From Magnetococcales bacterium (GTDB taxonomy: Bacteria > Pseudomonadota > Magnetococcia > Magnetococcales > Magnetaquicoccaceae), in assembly GCA_011089965.1 (NCBI GenBank), contig JAANAU010000020.1, positions 1 through 63,082 on the forward strand: a stretch of DNA of 63,082 bases, written 5' to 3'. Every line of letters begins with the position of its first letter. The first letter of the stretch is position 1. The notes under the pieces are model-generated. The model had not been told where the DNA came from. It made no database searches and saw only the letters and a program-made list of their open reading frames with translations. Made by a program: the position numbers and the translations under genes. This document shows positions 35,990 through 45,973 of the stretch, piece by piece.

Positions 35990-37018
35990 ATGCGAGGCCG
36001 GTTTTTGTTGACGGATGCCGACGATAGCACGCTTCACAATGCCTCTTCTGACACAGGTCATTGCAGCGTTCTGCCACGAGAAACCCTGGAAGCATTGCTG
36101 CCACGGCCCGGAGGGATCTATGTGGACGCAACCTTTGGGGATGGTGGCCACACAGAAGCCTTGCTGGCCGCCTCGGCCCCGGATGGACGGGTGATTGCCC
36201 TGGATCGGGATGCGGCAGCCGTGGAACGCGGGACACCCCGTGTGCAGGCGGCTGCGGGTCGGTTGCAACTGCTGCATGCCCGCTTCAGTCAACTGGCAGC
36301 GATTGTGGAACCACTGGGGCTGAAAGAACGGGTGGATGGCATTCTGTTTGACGTTGGTCTCAGCTCCCGCCAACTGGATGCCCGAACGCGAGGTTTCTCT
36401 TTTCGACTGGATGGACCATTGGATATGCGCATGGACCAGACCACGCCCGCACCAACCGCTGCCGAACTGCTGAACCGTCTGCCTGCGGAAGCCTTGGCAG
36501 ATCTGTTTTTTCAGTATGGGGAGGAGCGCCATGCCCGCAAAGCGGCACGCGCCATTGTGGAACAACGCCGCACCCAGCCGTTTGCCACCACCAGACAACT
36601 GGCCCGGCTTCTGGAACGGATCCTGCCAGCAGGCGGTCCCATTCACCCGGCCACCCGCATTTTTCAGGCGCTGCGCATTGCGGTCAACCAGGAGCTGGAA
36701 GAGCTGACCCAGGGGGTTCAAACCGCCCTGGAACTGGTGGCACCCGGAGGCCGGGTGGCCGTGATCTCGTTCCACTCCCTGGAAGATCGCATCGTCAAAC
36801 ACACCTTTCGCGCGGCAACGGCGCCTCCTCCGCCACCCACCGGTCCAGCAGCCTGGCTCCCTGTGACAACCCCACCTCAGGTACTCAAGTTTCGGCTGCC
36901 CTTCAGCCGTCCCGTCACTCCGGACACCCTGGAGATCCGTGCCAACCCCCGGGCACGCAGTGCCAAATTGCGCGTGATCGAACGTCTACCTGCCCCCTCC
37001 CTGGATCGCATCCCATGA
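35990..37018 (+). CDS. rsmH: 16S rRNA m4C1402 methyltransferase RsmH
   Basis: The 342-residue protein has the SAM-binding signature GGIYVDATFGDGGHTEALL, then ALDRDAAAVE, ILFDVGLSSRQLDARTRGFSFR and GPLDMRMDQ. AVISFHSLEDRIVKHTF lies near the C-terminus. It methylates C1402 of 16S rRNA at N4. The start at 35990 gives about 25 residues before the usual GHCSVLPRE region; no strong Shine-Dalgarno is visible. It heads the dcw cluster, where mraZ is missing. Its stop overlaps ftsL by 4 nt. Confidence 0.95.
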   Translation: MRGRFLLTDADDSTLHNASSDTGHCSVLPRETLEALLPRPGGIYVDATFGDGGHTEALLAASAPDGRVIALDRDAAAVERGTPRVQAAAGRLQLLHARFSQLAAIVEPLGLKERVDGILFDVGLSSRQLDARTRGFSFRLDGPLDMRMDQTTPAPTAAELLNRLPAEALADLFFQYGEERHARKAARAIVEQRRTQPFATTRQLARLLERILPAGGPIHPATRIFQALRIAVNQELEELTQGVQTALELVAPGGRVAVISFHSLEDRIVKHTFRAATAPPPPPTGPAAWLPVTTPPQVLKFRLPFSRPVTPDTLEIRANPRARSAKLRVIERLPAPSLDRIP

Positions 37019-37284
37019 AATCGCCCTGGCTGTTGCATACCGTATTGACGATTTTGCTGGTAATCACGGCAGCGATTACCATTGCCTCCCGCATGTGGAT
37101 GCTGGATGCCCATCGGGAACTGGAAAAACAGGCCAAAAAGCGCATTCAACTGCTTGACCAGGAGCAGGCATTGCGCGTCGAATGGGTGGTGCGTACCGAT
37201 CTCAACACCATCGAACGCCGTGCCAAAAAAGATCTGGGCATGCGTCCGATGCGACCCGACCAATGGCTTGAGGCCCAAGAGTGA
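37015..37284 (+). CDS. ftsL: Cell division protein FtsL
   Basis: At 89 residues this is a small bitopic protein with one transmembrane helix (LLHTVLTILLVITAAITIAS). A periplasmic coiled coil follows (HRELEKQAKKRIQLLDQEQALRVEW), then TDLNTIERRAKKDLGMRPMRP, the FtsL C-terminal pattern. It links FtsQ/FtsB to FtsI/FtsW in the divisome. It overlaps both neighbours by 4 nt. Confidence 0.9.
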   Translation: MKSPWLLHTVLTILLVITAAITIASRMWMLDAHRELEKQAKKRIQLLDQEQALRVEWVVRTDLNTIERRAKKDLGMRPMRPDQWLEAQE

Positions 37285-39398
37285 ACCTGAAACCTTTTTT
37301 CCAGATCATGGGGACACCCTTTGCCTGGATATCCGCCATGGGCAGAGGTCTGACCCGAAGTGGCGGACGCCGTACCCGTCCTGGTCAAAGCAGCAGCGCC
37401 CCCATCAATGCCGCCACCACGCCGGAGCGCCTCAAGCCGCGACCCGGCTCCCGTCCGGTCGAGCCGATCAATGTCGGCATGCGTTTGAACGTGTTGCTGG
37501 TTTTCTTTCTTTTGGCCTTCACCATTCTGGCCGCACGCGCCATTGATCTCTCCTGGCTGCAAGGGGCAGAGCTGCAACGCCGCGCTCTGAACCAATACCA
37601 ACGCAAGATCATCGCCCATGGGCAACGCGGACGTTTTCTGGATCGACGCGGTCACACCCTGGCGGTCAGCCTGCCGGTACGCAACCTGTCGGTGGACATC
37701 GATCATGTGGCCGACAGGGTGCAACTGGCCGATCAACTGGCCCCCATTCTGGGCATGGAACGCCACTATCTGCGACGCAAACTCCGCAAGGCCAAAACCG
37801 GCTCTTTCCCGGTGATCGCACGCAAACTCCATCCCGGGATCATCCAGAAAATCCAGCATCTCAACCATCCGGCGCTGTTCTTCATTCCAGACATGCAGCG
37901 CTTTTACACCATGGGGGAGATCACCGGCCACATTCTGGGGTTTGTCGGCTATGACGGCCAGGGTGCCGAAGGGCTGGAAAAGGTGTTCCAGAAGGATCTG
38001 CATGGCCAAACCGGGTCGCGCATCATCACTCAGGATCGGATGGGACGGGTGATGCCCACCGTGCAAAACATCACCGATGCCAAACCCGGCGCAGACATTG
38101 TCCTCACCATCGATGCCACGGTGCAATACATTGCCTACCGCGCCCTGCTGCGCGGCGTCACCCACAGCAAAGCCAAAGCCGGCTCGGTGGTGATCATGGA
38201 TCCCAAAAACGGCGATGTGCTGGCCCTGGTCAATCAACCCGCCTTCAACCCCAACAACATGCTGGACAGCAAACCCGATCAACGCCGCAACCGGGCGATA
38301 CTCGATGCCTACGAGCCGGGTTCCACCTTCAAGATCTTCACCATTGGCGCAGCTTTGGACCTTGGCCTCATCAAGGAGAGCACCCAGATCAACATCGAGA
38401 ATGGACGCTTCACCATCGGTGACCGCACCATTCGGGACTTTCACGTCGGCAACACCATCCTGACCGTCAGCCAGATCATTCAGAAGAGTTCCAACGTGGG
38501 TGCGGCCAAAATCGGACTGATGATGAAACCCGATACCTTGGAGCAGTACATTCTCAATTTCGGCTTCTCCCGTCCCACCGGCATCGAACAGAACAACGAA
38601 GCCCCAGGCAGTCTGGCAGACATCACCCACTACCGCTATGTCGGACAGGCCAACCGCTCCTATGGTTACGGTGTCCTGGCCACCCCATTGCAGATCACGA
38701 CCGCCACAACCGCTGCGGTCAACGGAGGATTGCTGCGTTCTCCCCATCTGGTGGCCGGTCGCATGATCCACAATCAACAACTCTCCCTCTCCCGGAACGA
38801 ACCCAAACGGGTCGTCTCCGAGCAGACCTCAACCATCCTGCGCCGCATTCTCACCACCGTGGTATCCACCGAAGGGACCGCAGCCCAGGCCAAAGTGGCG
38901 GGCTATACCGTGGGAGGCAAAACCGGAACCGCCCGCAAGGCATCGGGGCGTCAGGGATACATGAGCGGCAGTTACTTTGCCTCGTTTGTGGGTTTCATTC
39001 CGGCTGAAGATCCCAAAATCGTCATTTTTGTCGGCATCGATGAACCCGACACCAAACTCTATTATGGCGGTCTGGCCGCAGCCCCGGTATTCCGCGAAAT
39101 CGCCGAGGAGGTGTTGCCCCTGCTGGCCGTACTCCCGTCAACTCCGGTGGATGTCAAACTGCCCCCGGCGCGCACGGAGTCCAAGCCCCCCCCTCTGCCC
39201 ACTCCCCCGGGTGCCAAACCCGCCTCGCCAACTGCCGAAGAGCCAGCCACTGCCGAGTTGGGCTACAAACATCTGTCGTTGGCCGAAGCCATGGAAAAGG
39301 CCAAAAAACAAGGCGTTGTTCCGGTCATCAAGGGATCGGGTCTGGTGACCCGGGAGCATCTGGAAGAGAATGGCGATCTGCATCTGGTGCTGGAATGA
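37281..39398 (+). CDS. ftsI: Division transpeptidase FtsI (PBP3) with C-terminal PASTA-like domain
   Basis: The 705-residue protein has a roughly 65-residue cytoplasmic tail rich in Arg, one membrane span (VLLVFFLLAFTILAARAI) and the PBP dimerisation domain. The transpeptidase domain has SxxK at Ser348-Lys351 (YEPGSTFKIFT), SSN in IQKSSNVGAAKI, and KTGT in VGGKTGTARK. After residue 620 comes a Pro-rich linker. A PASTA-like module follows (YKHLSLAEAMEKAKKQGVVPVIKGSG...LVLE), which E. coli FtsI lacks. It crosslinks septal peptidoglycan. Confidence 0.95.
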   Translation: MNLKPFFQIMGTPFAWISAMGRGLTRSGGRRTRPGQSSSAPINAATTPERLKPRPGSRPVEPINVGMRLNVLLVFFLLAFTILAARAIDLSWLQGAELQRRALNQYQRKIIAHGQRGRFLDRRGHTLAVSLPVRNLSVDIDHVADRVQLADQLAPILGMERHYLRRKLRKAKTGSFPVIARKLHPGIIQKIQHLNHPALFFIPDMQRFYTMGEITGHILGFVGYDGQGAEGLEKVFQKDLHGQTGSRIITQDRMGRVMPTVQNITDAKPGADIVLTIDATVQYIAYRALLRGVTHSKAKAGSVVIMDPKNGDVLALVNQPAFNPNNMLDSKPDQRRNRAILDAYEPGSTFKIFTIGAALDLGLIKESTQINIENGRFTIGDRTIRDFHVGNTILTVSQIIQKSSNVGAAKIGLMMKPDTLEQYILNFGFSRPTGIEQNNEAPGSLADITHYRYVGQANRSYGYGVLATPLQITTATTAAVNGGLLRSPHLVAGRMIHNQQLSLSRNEPKRVVSEQTSTILRRILTTVVSTEGTAAQAKVAGYTVGGKTGTARKASGRQGYMSGSYFASFVGFIPAEDPKIVIFVGIDEPDTKLYYGGLAAAPVFREIAEEVLPLLAVLPSTPVDVKLPPARTESKPPPLPTPPGAKPASPTAEEPATAELGYKHLSLAEAMEKAKKQGVVPVIKGSGLVTREHLEENGDLHLVLE

Positions 39399-40933
39399 AA
39401 CTGTCCGCTTTATGTCAAGCCAGCCGCCTGGCGGATTTGAGCGCATCCGGAGCCGATGTGGAGATCACGAGCCTGACCGCGAATTCGCGGCAGGTGGTTC
39501 CTGGCGCTCTGTTTGCCGCACTGCCTGGCAGCCATACCCACGGCAGCCGTTTCATCCCCTCTGCCCTGGCAGCCGGGGCCAACGCCATCCTGCATGACGG
39601 CAGCCACCCTGTGCCTGTTCCGGCCCTGGTCCATCCGAATCCACGCCGTGCCCTGGCTGCGGTCGCTGCCGCCTTTTACGGCCATCCTGCCGATGCTCTG
39701 ACCATGATCGGTATCACCGGATCCAATGGCAAGACCACGGTGGCCGCCATGGTCGAGTCGATCCTGCACGCAGCCCAACGGATATGCGGGGTGATCGGCA
39801 CGACCGGCATCCGTTTCCCGGGATGCCTACGTCCGCCATCTTTGACCACCCCGGACCCGATCACCTTCCAGAGCACCCTGGCCGACATGCGCGCTGCCGG
39901 ATGCCATGCAGTCATCTCCGAGGTCTCATCCCATGCCTTGATCCTGTCCCGGACTGCGGGCATTTTATGGCATGCAGCCGCTTTTACCAATTTGAGCCGG
40001 GATCATCTGGACTTTCATGGCACCATGGATGCCTATTGGCAAGCCAAACGCTCCCTGTTTTTCGACCCGCCGGAGCCACGCACGGCCATTCTCAATCTGG
40101 ATGATCCCAGAGGTCAGGAACTCAAAAGCGCCTGCCAGGCCCGAAACATTCCGGTGCTTGGTTTTGCGCTGAACGACACAACAGGGGCCGAGGTAAACGC
40201 ATCAGCCATTCAGTTCGGCTGGCCCCACAGCCGGTTCCTCCTGCACACCCCGCACGGAAGCCATCCAATCCGACTGCCTGCTGCAGGACGATTCAATGTG
40301 GCCAATGCCCTGGCAGCCACAGCCATTGGCATCTGCATCGGAATCCCCTCTGAGCAGATCATCAGCGGGCTGGAGTCGTTCTGTCCGGTCCACGGTCGCA
40401 TGGAGCCGATTCATGCCGGACAACCCTTTACCGTGCTTGTGGATTTTGCCCACACCCCGGATGCCTTGGAGCGCCTGCTGACCACCGTACGCGAGATGAC
40501 ACCAACCGGCCAGGTTCTGCTGCTCTTTGGCTGTGGCGGGGATCGGGATCCGGGCAAACGGCCCATCATGGGAGAGATTGCCGGGCGACTGGCTGATTTC
40601 ACCGTGATCACCGATGACAACCCCCGCTCCGAAGATCCGGCAACCATCCGCGCCGCCATCTGCTCCGGTCTTCAGGAACACACCTCGGCATATCGCGAAA
40701 TCGGCGACCGTGATCACGCCATCGGTGTCGTGTTGGCCATGGCCCAACCCAACGATGTGGTCTTGATTGTCGGCAAAGGTCACGAAACCGGCCAGATCCT
40801 GGCCACCCACACCCTGCCTTTCGATGATGCCGAAGTGACCCGCACCCATCTGCGTCGGCTGCATGCTGGCCAAATACGGCCAACCGCATGGAACGACCAA
40901 ATTAACGAAATAATATTCCCTAAACCTGCCTGA
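39395..40933 (+). CDS. murE: UDP-MurNAc-L-Ala-D-Glu ligase MurE
   Basis: The 512-residue Mur ligase has the ATP loop GITGSNGKTTVAAMVE, the substrate motif SEVSSHALILSR, FTNLSRDHLDFHGTM with the carbamylated-lysine region, and the DNPRSEDP motif. DNPR matches enzymes that add meso-diaminopimelate. It extends the peptidoglycan stem peptide by its third residue. It overlaps ftsI by 4 nt. Confidence 0.96.
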   Translation: MKLSALCQASRLADLSASGADVEITSLTANSRQVVPGALFAALPGSHTHGSRFIPSALAAGANAILHDGSHPVPVPALVHPNPRRALAAVAAAFYGHPADALTMIGITGSNGKTTVAAMVESILHAAQRICGVIGTTGIRFPGCLRPPSLTTPDPITFQSTLADMRAAGCHAVISEVSSHALILSRTAGILWHAAAFTNLSRDHLDFHGTMDAYWQAKRSLFFDPPEPRTAILNLDDPRGQELKSACQARNIPVLGFALNDTTGAEVNASAIQFGWPHSRFLLHTPHGSHPIRLPAAGRFNVANALAATAIGICIGIPSEQIISGLESFCPVHGRMEPIHAGQPFTVLVDFAHTPDALERLLTTVREMTPTGQVLLLFGCGGDRDPGKRPIMGEIAGRLADFTVITDDNPRSEDPATIRAAICSGLQEHTSAYREIGDRDHAIGVVLAMAQPNDVVLIVGKGHETGQILATHTLPFDDAEVTRTHLRRLHAGQIRPTAWNDQINEIIFPKPA

Positions 40934-40987
40934 CCGGGTATACTCTGTTCCTCTTTTGACCCACCTTGTTCCAAAGATAGGTTTCGC

Positions 40988-42376
40988 ATGCGACTCTCCT
41001 TTCTGCGCACGGCCTGTCAGGCCCGTTCTGGAACCGGATCTCCCACGGACGATCCGAAGATCACGCGCGTTTCGACCGACAGCCGCCAGGTGCAACCAGG
41101 GGAGTTGTTTGCCGCCCTGACCGGACCCAACTTTGATGGTCATGACTTCATAGCCGCCGCCATTGATCGGGGATGTGCCGCCATTCTGGCGGCACGGGAA
41201 CCAACATCTCCGGTTACGGTGCCCATGCTGATCGTGGAGGATGTCTTGCAGGCCTTGAGTACCGCTGGCCACGCCTGGCGCCACCATGTGACACCCGGGG
41301 CGGTCATCGGCATCACCGGCTCTTCGGGAAAAACCACGGTCAAAGAGATGGTCGCCGCCTGTCTGCGCCAGGAGTTGACCGAAGTCCATGCCACACAGGG
41401 CAATCTCAACAACCATATCGGCGTTCCGCTTACCCTGCTCTCCATGCCTGCCACCTGCCAGGCCGCCGTGATCGAAATGGGCATGAGCGCACCTGGCGAG
41501 ATCGCCCATCTCACCCGTCTGGCTGAACCCACCATCGGGGTGGTGACCAATGTCCAACCGGCACACATGGCCGCCTTTGCCAGCCTGGAAGAGATCGCCC
41601 TGGCCAAAGGGGAACTGTTTGCCAATCTGCCCCCTTTGAGCATCTGTCTGCTCCCTGAGGATGATCCCAACCGGACCACCCTGGCCTGGTGCATGGGAAT
41701 GCGTCCCGGTTTGAGCTATGGCCTCACCCCGGGAGCACAATTGCGCTGGGAACCCGATGCGGTGGCTGCATCGCAAGGGGTTGTGCAAGGAGAGATCCTC
41801 TGGCCGGATGGTCAACGCGCCCGGGTCGATCTGGGCACGACTGGGGTACACATGGTGCGCAACGCCCTGGCAGCAGCGGGTGCCGCCCGTGCTGCCGGCA
41901 TCTCCCCAGCAGCCATTGGTCAGGCATTGTCCGCGTTTGCACCGGTGTCCGGCAGGGGCCGGATCCAGCACTCCCCATCTGGATGGCGCATCATCGACGA
42001 TACCTACAACGCCAACCCAGGCTCCATGGCTGCGGCCCTTGACACCCTGGGCAGCCTCCCGGCCACCCGCCGCATGGCCATCCTCGGCGACATGCTCGAA
42101 CTCGGCATCCACTCCGAACGTCTGCATGCCCAACTGGCAACAGACATCGACAACAACCGGATCGATGTGGTAATCAGTGTCGGTTCGGCCATGCAGGCTC
42201 TGCATCACGCGCTGGCAAACCGCCCGGCGCTTCTGGCTGTTCACATCCTGAATCCGGCTGAGGTCTGGCCCACCCTTTCAACCCTGTTGCACCCCGATGA
42301 CCTGATCCTGGTCAAAGGGTCACGCGGCATGCGGATGGAACGCATCGTCAAGGACTTGATGAACCATGCTGTATAA
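40988..42376 (+). CDS. murF: UDP-MurNAc-tripeptide D-Ala-D-Ala ligase MurF
   Basis: The 462-residue ligase contains [57 protein letters not shown] and [15 protein letters not shown], all MurF motifs. It adds D-Ala-D-Ala to complete the pentapeptide. It starts 54 nt after murE and its end overlaps the mraY start by 11 nt. Confidence 0.96.
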   Translation: MRLSFLRTACQARSGTGSPTDDPKITRVSTDSRQVQPGELFAALTGPNFDGHDFIAAAIDRGCAAILAAREPTSPVTVPMLIVEDVLQALSTAGHAWRHHVTPGAVIGITGSSGKTTVKEMVAACLRQELTEVHATQGNLNNHIGVPLTLLSMPATCQAAVIEMGMSAPGEIAHLTRLAEPTIGVVTNVQPAHMAAFASLEEIALAKGELFANLPPLSICLLPEDDPNRTTLAWCMGMRPGLSYGLTPGAQLRWEPDAVAASQGVVQGEILWPDGQRARVDLGTTGVHMVRNALAAAGAARAAGISPAAIGQALSAFAPVSGRGRIQHSPSGWRIIDDTYNANPGSMAAALDTLGSLPATRRMAILGDMLELGIHSERLHAQLATDIDNNRIDVVISVGSAMQALHHALANRPALLAVHILNPAEVWPTLSTLLHPDDLILVKGSRGMRMERIVKDLMNHAV

Positions 42377-43451
42377 TCTGCTATATCCGCTGAGCGGACA
42401 GTGGTCAGTATTGAACCTGTTCAAATACATCACGTTTCGCACCATCGGCGCCATTCTGACCGCACTGATTCTCTCTTTTGTCGTGGGTCCATGGATGATC
42501 CGCTCCCTGAGCAAGTTGCAGGGCCAGGGACAACCCATCCGCACGGATGGCCCAAAACGTCATCTGCTGGAAAAAGGCGGCACCCCCACCATGGGGGGGG
42601 CATTGATGCTGCTGGCCATCACGGTCTCGACCTTGTTGTGGGCCAACCTGACCAACCCGTTCATTCACATGGCCTTGTTGACCACACTGGGATTCGGGGC
42701 CATCGGCTTCTGGGACGACTATGCCAAGGTCACCAAACGCCACTCGCGCGGAGCACCGGCTGCGGTCCGTTTCCTGCTCCAATCCGCCATTGCCGTGGTG
42801 GTGGCCCTCTCCCTGAAACTGACCCAACCGGCACTGTTCGGCTCACTGGCCTTGCCCATTCTCAAGGATGTGACCATTGATCTGGCCTGGTGGTTCTTTC
42901 CCTTTGCCATCCTGGTCATTGTCGGCTCCAGCAATGCGGTCAATCTCACCGATGGCCTGGATGGCCTGGCCATCGGTCCCACCATGTTGACCGCTGCCAG
43001 CTTCATGTTCATCGCCTATCTGACCGGACATGCCAAATTCGCCAACTACCTGGGGATTCCCCATGTTCCGGGAGCCGGGGAGCTGACCATCTTCTGCGGT
43101 GCTCTGGTCGGAGCGGCCTTGGGATTTCTATGGTTCAACACCTATCCGGCCCAGGTGTTCATGGGAGATGTCGGCTCCCTGTCACTCGGTGCGGCACTGG
43201 GCACGATTGCCATGGCCACCCGCCACGAAATCGTTCTGGCCATCATCGGCGGCATCTTTGTGCTGGAAACCCTGTCGGTCATCATCCAGGTCGCCTCCTT
43301 CAAACTGGTGGGCAAACGGGTCTTTCGCATGGCCCCGCTCCATCACCACTTTGAACTCAAAGGGTGGGCGGAACCCAAAATCATCGTCCGTTTCTGGATC
43401 ATTTCGATCATTCTGGCCCTGATCGGCCTCTCCACCTTGAAGATCCGCTGA
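42366..43451 (+). CDS. mraY: Phospho-MurNAc-pentapeptide translocase MraY
   Basis: At 361 residues and about ten membrane spans, it has [46 protein letters not shown] and [15 protein letters not shown]. The DDxxK-like and HHH motifs are the MraY active site. It transfers phospho-MurNAc-pentapeptide to undecaprenyl phosphate, giving lipid I. Its stop and the murD start share a base (TGATG). Confidence 0.97.
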   Translation: MLYNLLYPLSGQWSVLNLFKYITFRTIGAILTALILSFVVGPWMIRSLSKLQGQGQPIRTDGPKRHLLEKGGTPTMGGALMLLAITVSTLLWANLTNPFIHMALLTTLGFGAIGFWDDYAKVTKRHSRGAPAAVRFLLQSAIAVVVALSLKLTQPALFGSLALPILKDVTIDLAWWFFPFAILVIVGSSNAVNLTDGLDGLAIGPTMLTAASFMFIAYLTGHAKFANYLGIPHVPGAGELTIFCGALVGAALGFLWFNTYPAQVFMGDVGSLSLGAALGTIAMATRHEIVLAIIGGIFVLETLSVIIQVASFKLVGKRVFRMAPLHHHFELKGWAEPKIIVRFWIISIILALIGLSTLKIR

Positions 43452-44809
43452 TGATCCCCCACTCCGCTCCCATCGGTGTCATCGGATTGGGCCGCTCCGG
43501 CAGCGCCGCGCTCCGGCTGCTCGCCAACTCCGGCCTCCCGGTCCGCGCCTGGGATGGTCGGAACGAACCACTTCAACCCTTCTCGGCCCTCCCTGGCGTG
43601 GAGTGTTTCAGCGGAGATCCCTTGCCGACCGCCCCCTTTCTGGGCTGTCAGACCATTCTGTTGTCACCCGGCATACCCCGCGCCCTGCCCGAAATCCAGA
43701 CCCTGACAGCTGCCAACATCCCGATCATCAACGATATCGAATGGCTCCACACCCTGGTCCGCGATGCACACCCAAATGCCACCTTCATCGGCATCACCGG
43801 CTCCAACGGCAAATCCACGGTCACCTCCCTCATCGGTGCCATGCTGGCCCGACACCAAAGTGACGTGGTCACCGGTGGCAATCTGGGGGTTCCGGCCCTG
43901 GAACTCTGGCAACCTGAACATCGGGTCTATGTCCTGGAACTCTCCTCGTTCCAGTTGGAAAGCATTGCCGCATTCCGGGCCGAAATCGCCGTGCATCTCA
44001 ACCTGACACCCGACCATCTGGATCGCTACCCGGATCTTGAAGCCTATCATCAAGCCAAACTGCGCCTGTTCGCCAACTCCCAGCCCGGGGATCATGCGAT
44101 TCTCAATGCCGATGACCCCATGCTGTCCGATGCCCTCACCCAACTGCGTCAGCGCCAGATCACGGTCATCCCCTTTTCCATCACCCGGACACTGCCCGGA
44201 GGGGTCTATGTCCAGGATGATCATCTGATCGATCACCGCGACCCAACGCCACGCACGCTGCTCCCCACGGCACAGATCGCCATCCAGGGGGCGCACAATC
44301 AGGCCAACGCCGCTGCGGCCACAGCCGCTGCCCTGGCTGCCGGAGTCCCGATTGAGGCCATCCTCGACATCCTGACCACCTTTCCCGGCCTGCCCCACCG
44401 CATGGAACCGGTCCGTCAACTGCATGGCGTCACCTATTTCAACGACTCCAAGGGGACCAATATCGGTGCCACACTGATGTCCTTGCGCTCGTTTGCCGCC
44501 AACAGCGTGATCCTGATTGCCGGAGGACGGGACAAAAAAGGGGACTTTTCCACGCTGGCACCCGTGGCCTCGACCATCGTGACCGATGCGATCCTGCTGG
44601 GCGAAGCCGCAGACGATCTGGCCCGGGCGCTGGCAGGCGGACCGCGTCTCCACCGGGTCCAGGAGATGACCCAGGCCGTTCAATTGGCTCACACCCTGGC
44701 CAAACCTGGTCAAAGCGTGCTGCTTTCTCCAGCCTGCGCCTCTTTTGACATGTTCAAAAACTTCGAGGAGCGCGGAGCACGGTTCCGCGCCGCTGTCCAT
44801 GGCCTCTAA
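43451..44809 (+). CDS. murD: UDP-MurNAc-L-Ala D-Glu ligase MurD
   Basis: The ATG at 43451 gives [24 protein letters not shown], the N-terminal dinucleotide-like fold, in 452 residues. GITGSNGKSTVTSLI is the ATP loop. LELSSFQLESI, NLTPDHLDRYPDLEAYHQAK and YFNDSKGTNIGATL are MurD motifs. It adds D-glutamate as the second stem residue. Translational coupling to mraY by TGATG decides the start. Confidence 0.95.
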   Translation: MIPHSAPIGVIGLGRSGSAALRLLANSGLPVRAWDGRNEPLQPFSALPGVECFSGDPLPTAPFLGCQTILLSPGIPRALPEIQTLTAANIPIINDIEWLHTLVRDAHPNATFIGITGSNGKSTVTSLIGAMLARHQSDVVTGGNLGVPALELWQPEHRVYVLELSSFQLESIAAFRAEIAVHLNLTPDHLDRYPDLEAYHQAKLRLFANSQPGDHAILNADDPMLSDALTQLRQRQITVIPFSITRTLPGGVYVQDDHLIDHRDPTPRTLLPTAQIAIQGAHNQANAAAATAAALAAGVPIEAILDILTTFPGLPHRMEPVRQLHGVTYFNDSKGTNIGATLMSLRSFAANSVILIAGGRDKKGDFSTLAPVASTIVTDAILLGEAADDLARALAGGPRLHRVQEMTQAVQLAHTLAKPGQSVLLSPACASFDMFKNFEERGARFRAAVHGL

Positions 44810-45962
44810 ACCCTCTTCATCGTTAAAAAATCCCAGGATAAACGAACCAGCCGGTTCCGGACACATTGACCTGTGGCTGGCCGGCAGCGCCTGTGCGCTC
44901 CTGCTGATCGGTTTGGTGATGGTCTATTCCGCCTCCTCTCCAATCGCTCTGAAAAAATTTGATGATCCCACCCACTATGCCCTGCGCAACGCGATCTTTG
45001 CCTTGACCGGCCTGTTTGCCATGGCCTGGATGAGCCGCATGCCCATCACCACCATCCGCTCCTTGAGCAGAACGGCTTTCTGGGTGATCATTTTTCTGTT
45101 GTTCCTGGTCTTCATTCCCGGCATTGGCGTCGAAGGGGGTGGGGCGCGACGCTGGATCAATCTGCGCTTCATCACCATCCAACCTTCTGAACCGTTCAAG
45201 GTGGCGATCACCCTCTATATTGCCCATCTGTTGGCACTGGAACCCCAAAGAGTGCGCTACTTCAAGGAGGGATTGTTGCCGCTTCTGGGCCTGTTCGGAC
45301 TGGGGGCAGCCCTGCTGATGGCCGAACCCGATTTCGGTGCCACCTTGATCTGTGGCGTGGTCGTGATGTCGGTCATCTTCATCGCCGGCATGCCCATCGC
45401 CTGGATTGCCGCCGTGGCAGCCGCCGCCATCCCCCTGGCCGCTGCCGGCGTGATCATGGCCCCGTATCGCTTCCGGCGGGTCACCTCATTTCTCGATCCC
45501 TGGGATGACCCCCTGAACAGCGACTTCCAACTGGTGCAATCGCTGCTGTCGTTCGGCAGCGGCGGCGTGATGGGGGCTGGTCTGGGAGAGGGTCAACAAA
45601 AACAGTTCTACCTGCCGGAATCGCACACCGACTTCATTTTCGCCGTGATCGGCGAGGAGTTGGGACTGTTCTGGATCCTGGTCATCATCGGCCTGTTCAC
45701 GCTGCTGGTGTGGCGCGCCTTGCTGATTGCCCGTCATACACAAGATCTGTTCGTGCGCTTGAGCACGGTCGGATTGACCATGTTGATCGCCTCCCAGGCC
45801 ATTGCCAACATGGCGGTGGTGATGGGCCTGCTGCCACCCAAAGGGTTGACCCTGCCTTTGGTCAGTTACGGAGGCTCCTCCATGGTCATCACCCTGGCCA
45901 GCATCGGCCTGCTTTTGGCCTTTTCGCGCACCGTACCCGCTGCTGCCCGGGGCGACGCATGA
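44799..45962 (+). CDS. ftsW: Septal peptidoglycan glycosyltransferase FtsW
   Basis: Starting at 44799 (MASKPSSSLKNPRI), the 387-residue SEDS protein has about ten membrane spans. Motifs are DLWLAGSACALLLIGLVMVYSAS, GGARRWINLRFITIQPSEPFKVA, PWDDPLNSDFQLVQSLLSFGSGG and LPLVSYGGSSM. It polymerises septal glycan together with FtsI. The start overlaps murD by 11 nt; its stop overlaps an ATG at 45959, but murG has a better start 15 nt later. Confidence 0.94.
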   Translation: MASKPSSSLKNPRINEPAGSGHIDLWLAGSACALLLIGLVMVYSASSPIALKKFDDPTHYALRNAIFALTGLFAMAWMSRMPITTIRSLSRTAFWVIIFLLFLVFIPGIGVEGGGARRWINLRFITIQPSEPFKVAITLYIAHLLALEPQRVRYFKEGLLPLLGLFGLGAALLMAEPDFGATLICGVVVMSVIFIAGMPIAWIAAVAAAAIPLAAAGVIMAPYRFRRVTSFLDPWDDPLNSDFQLVQSLLSFGSGGVMGAGLGEGQQKQFYLPESHTDFIFAVIGEELGLFWILVIIGLFTLLVWRALLIARHTQDLFVRLSTVGLTMLIASQAIANMAVVMGLLPPKGLTLPLVSYGGSSMVITLASIGLLLAFSRTVPAAARGDA

Positions 45963-45973
45963 CAGGAGGAATC

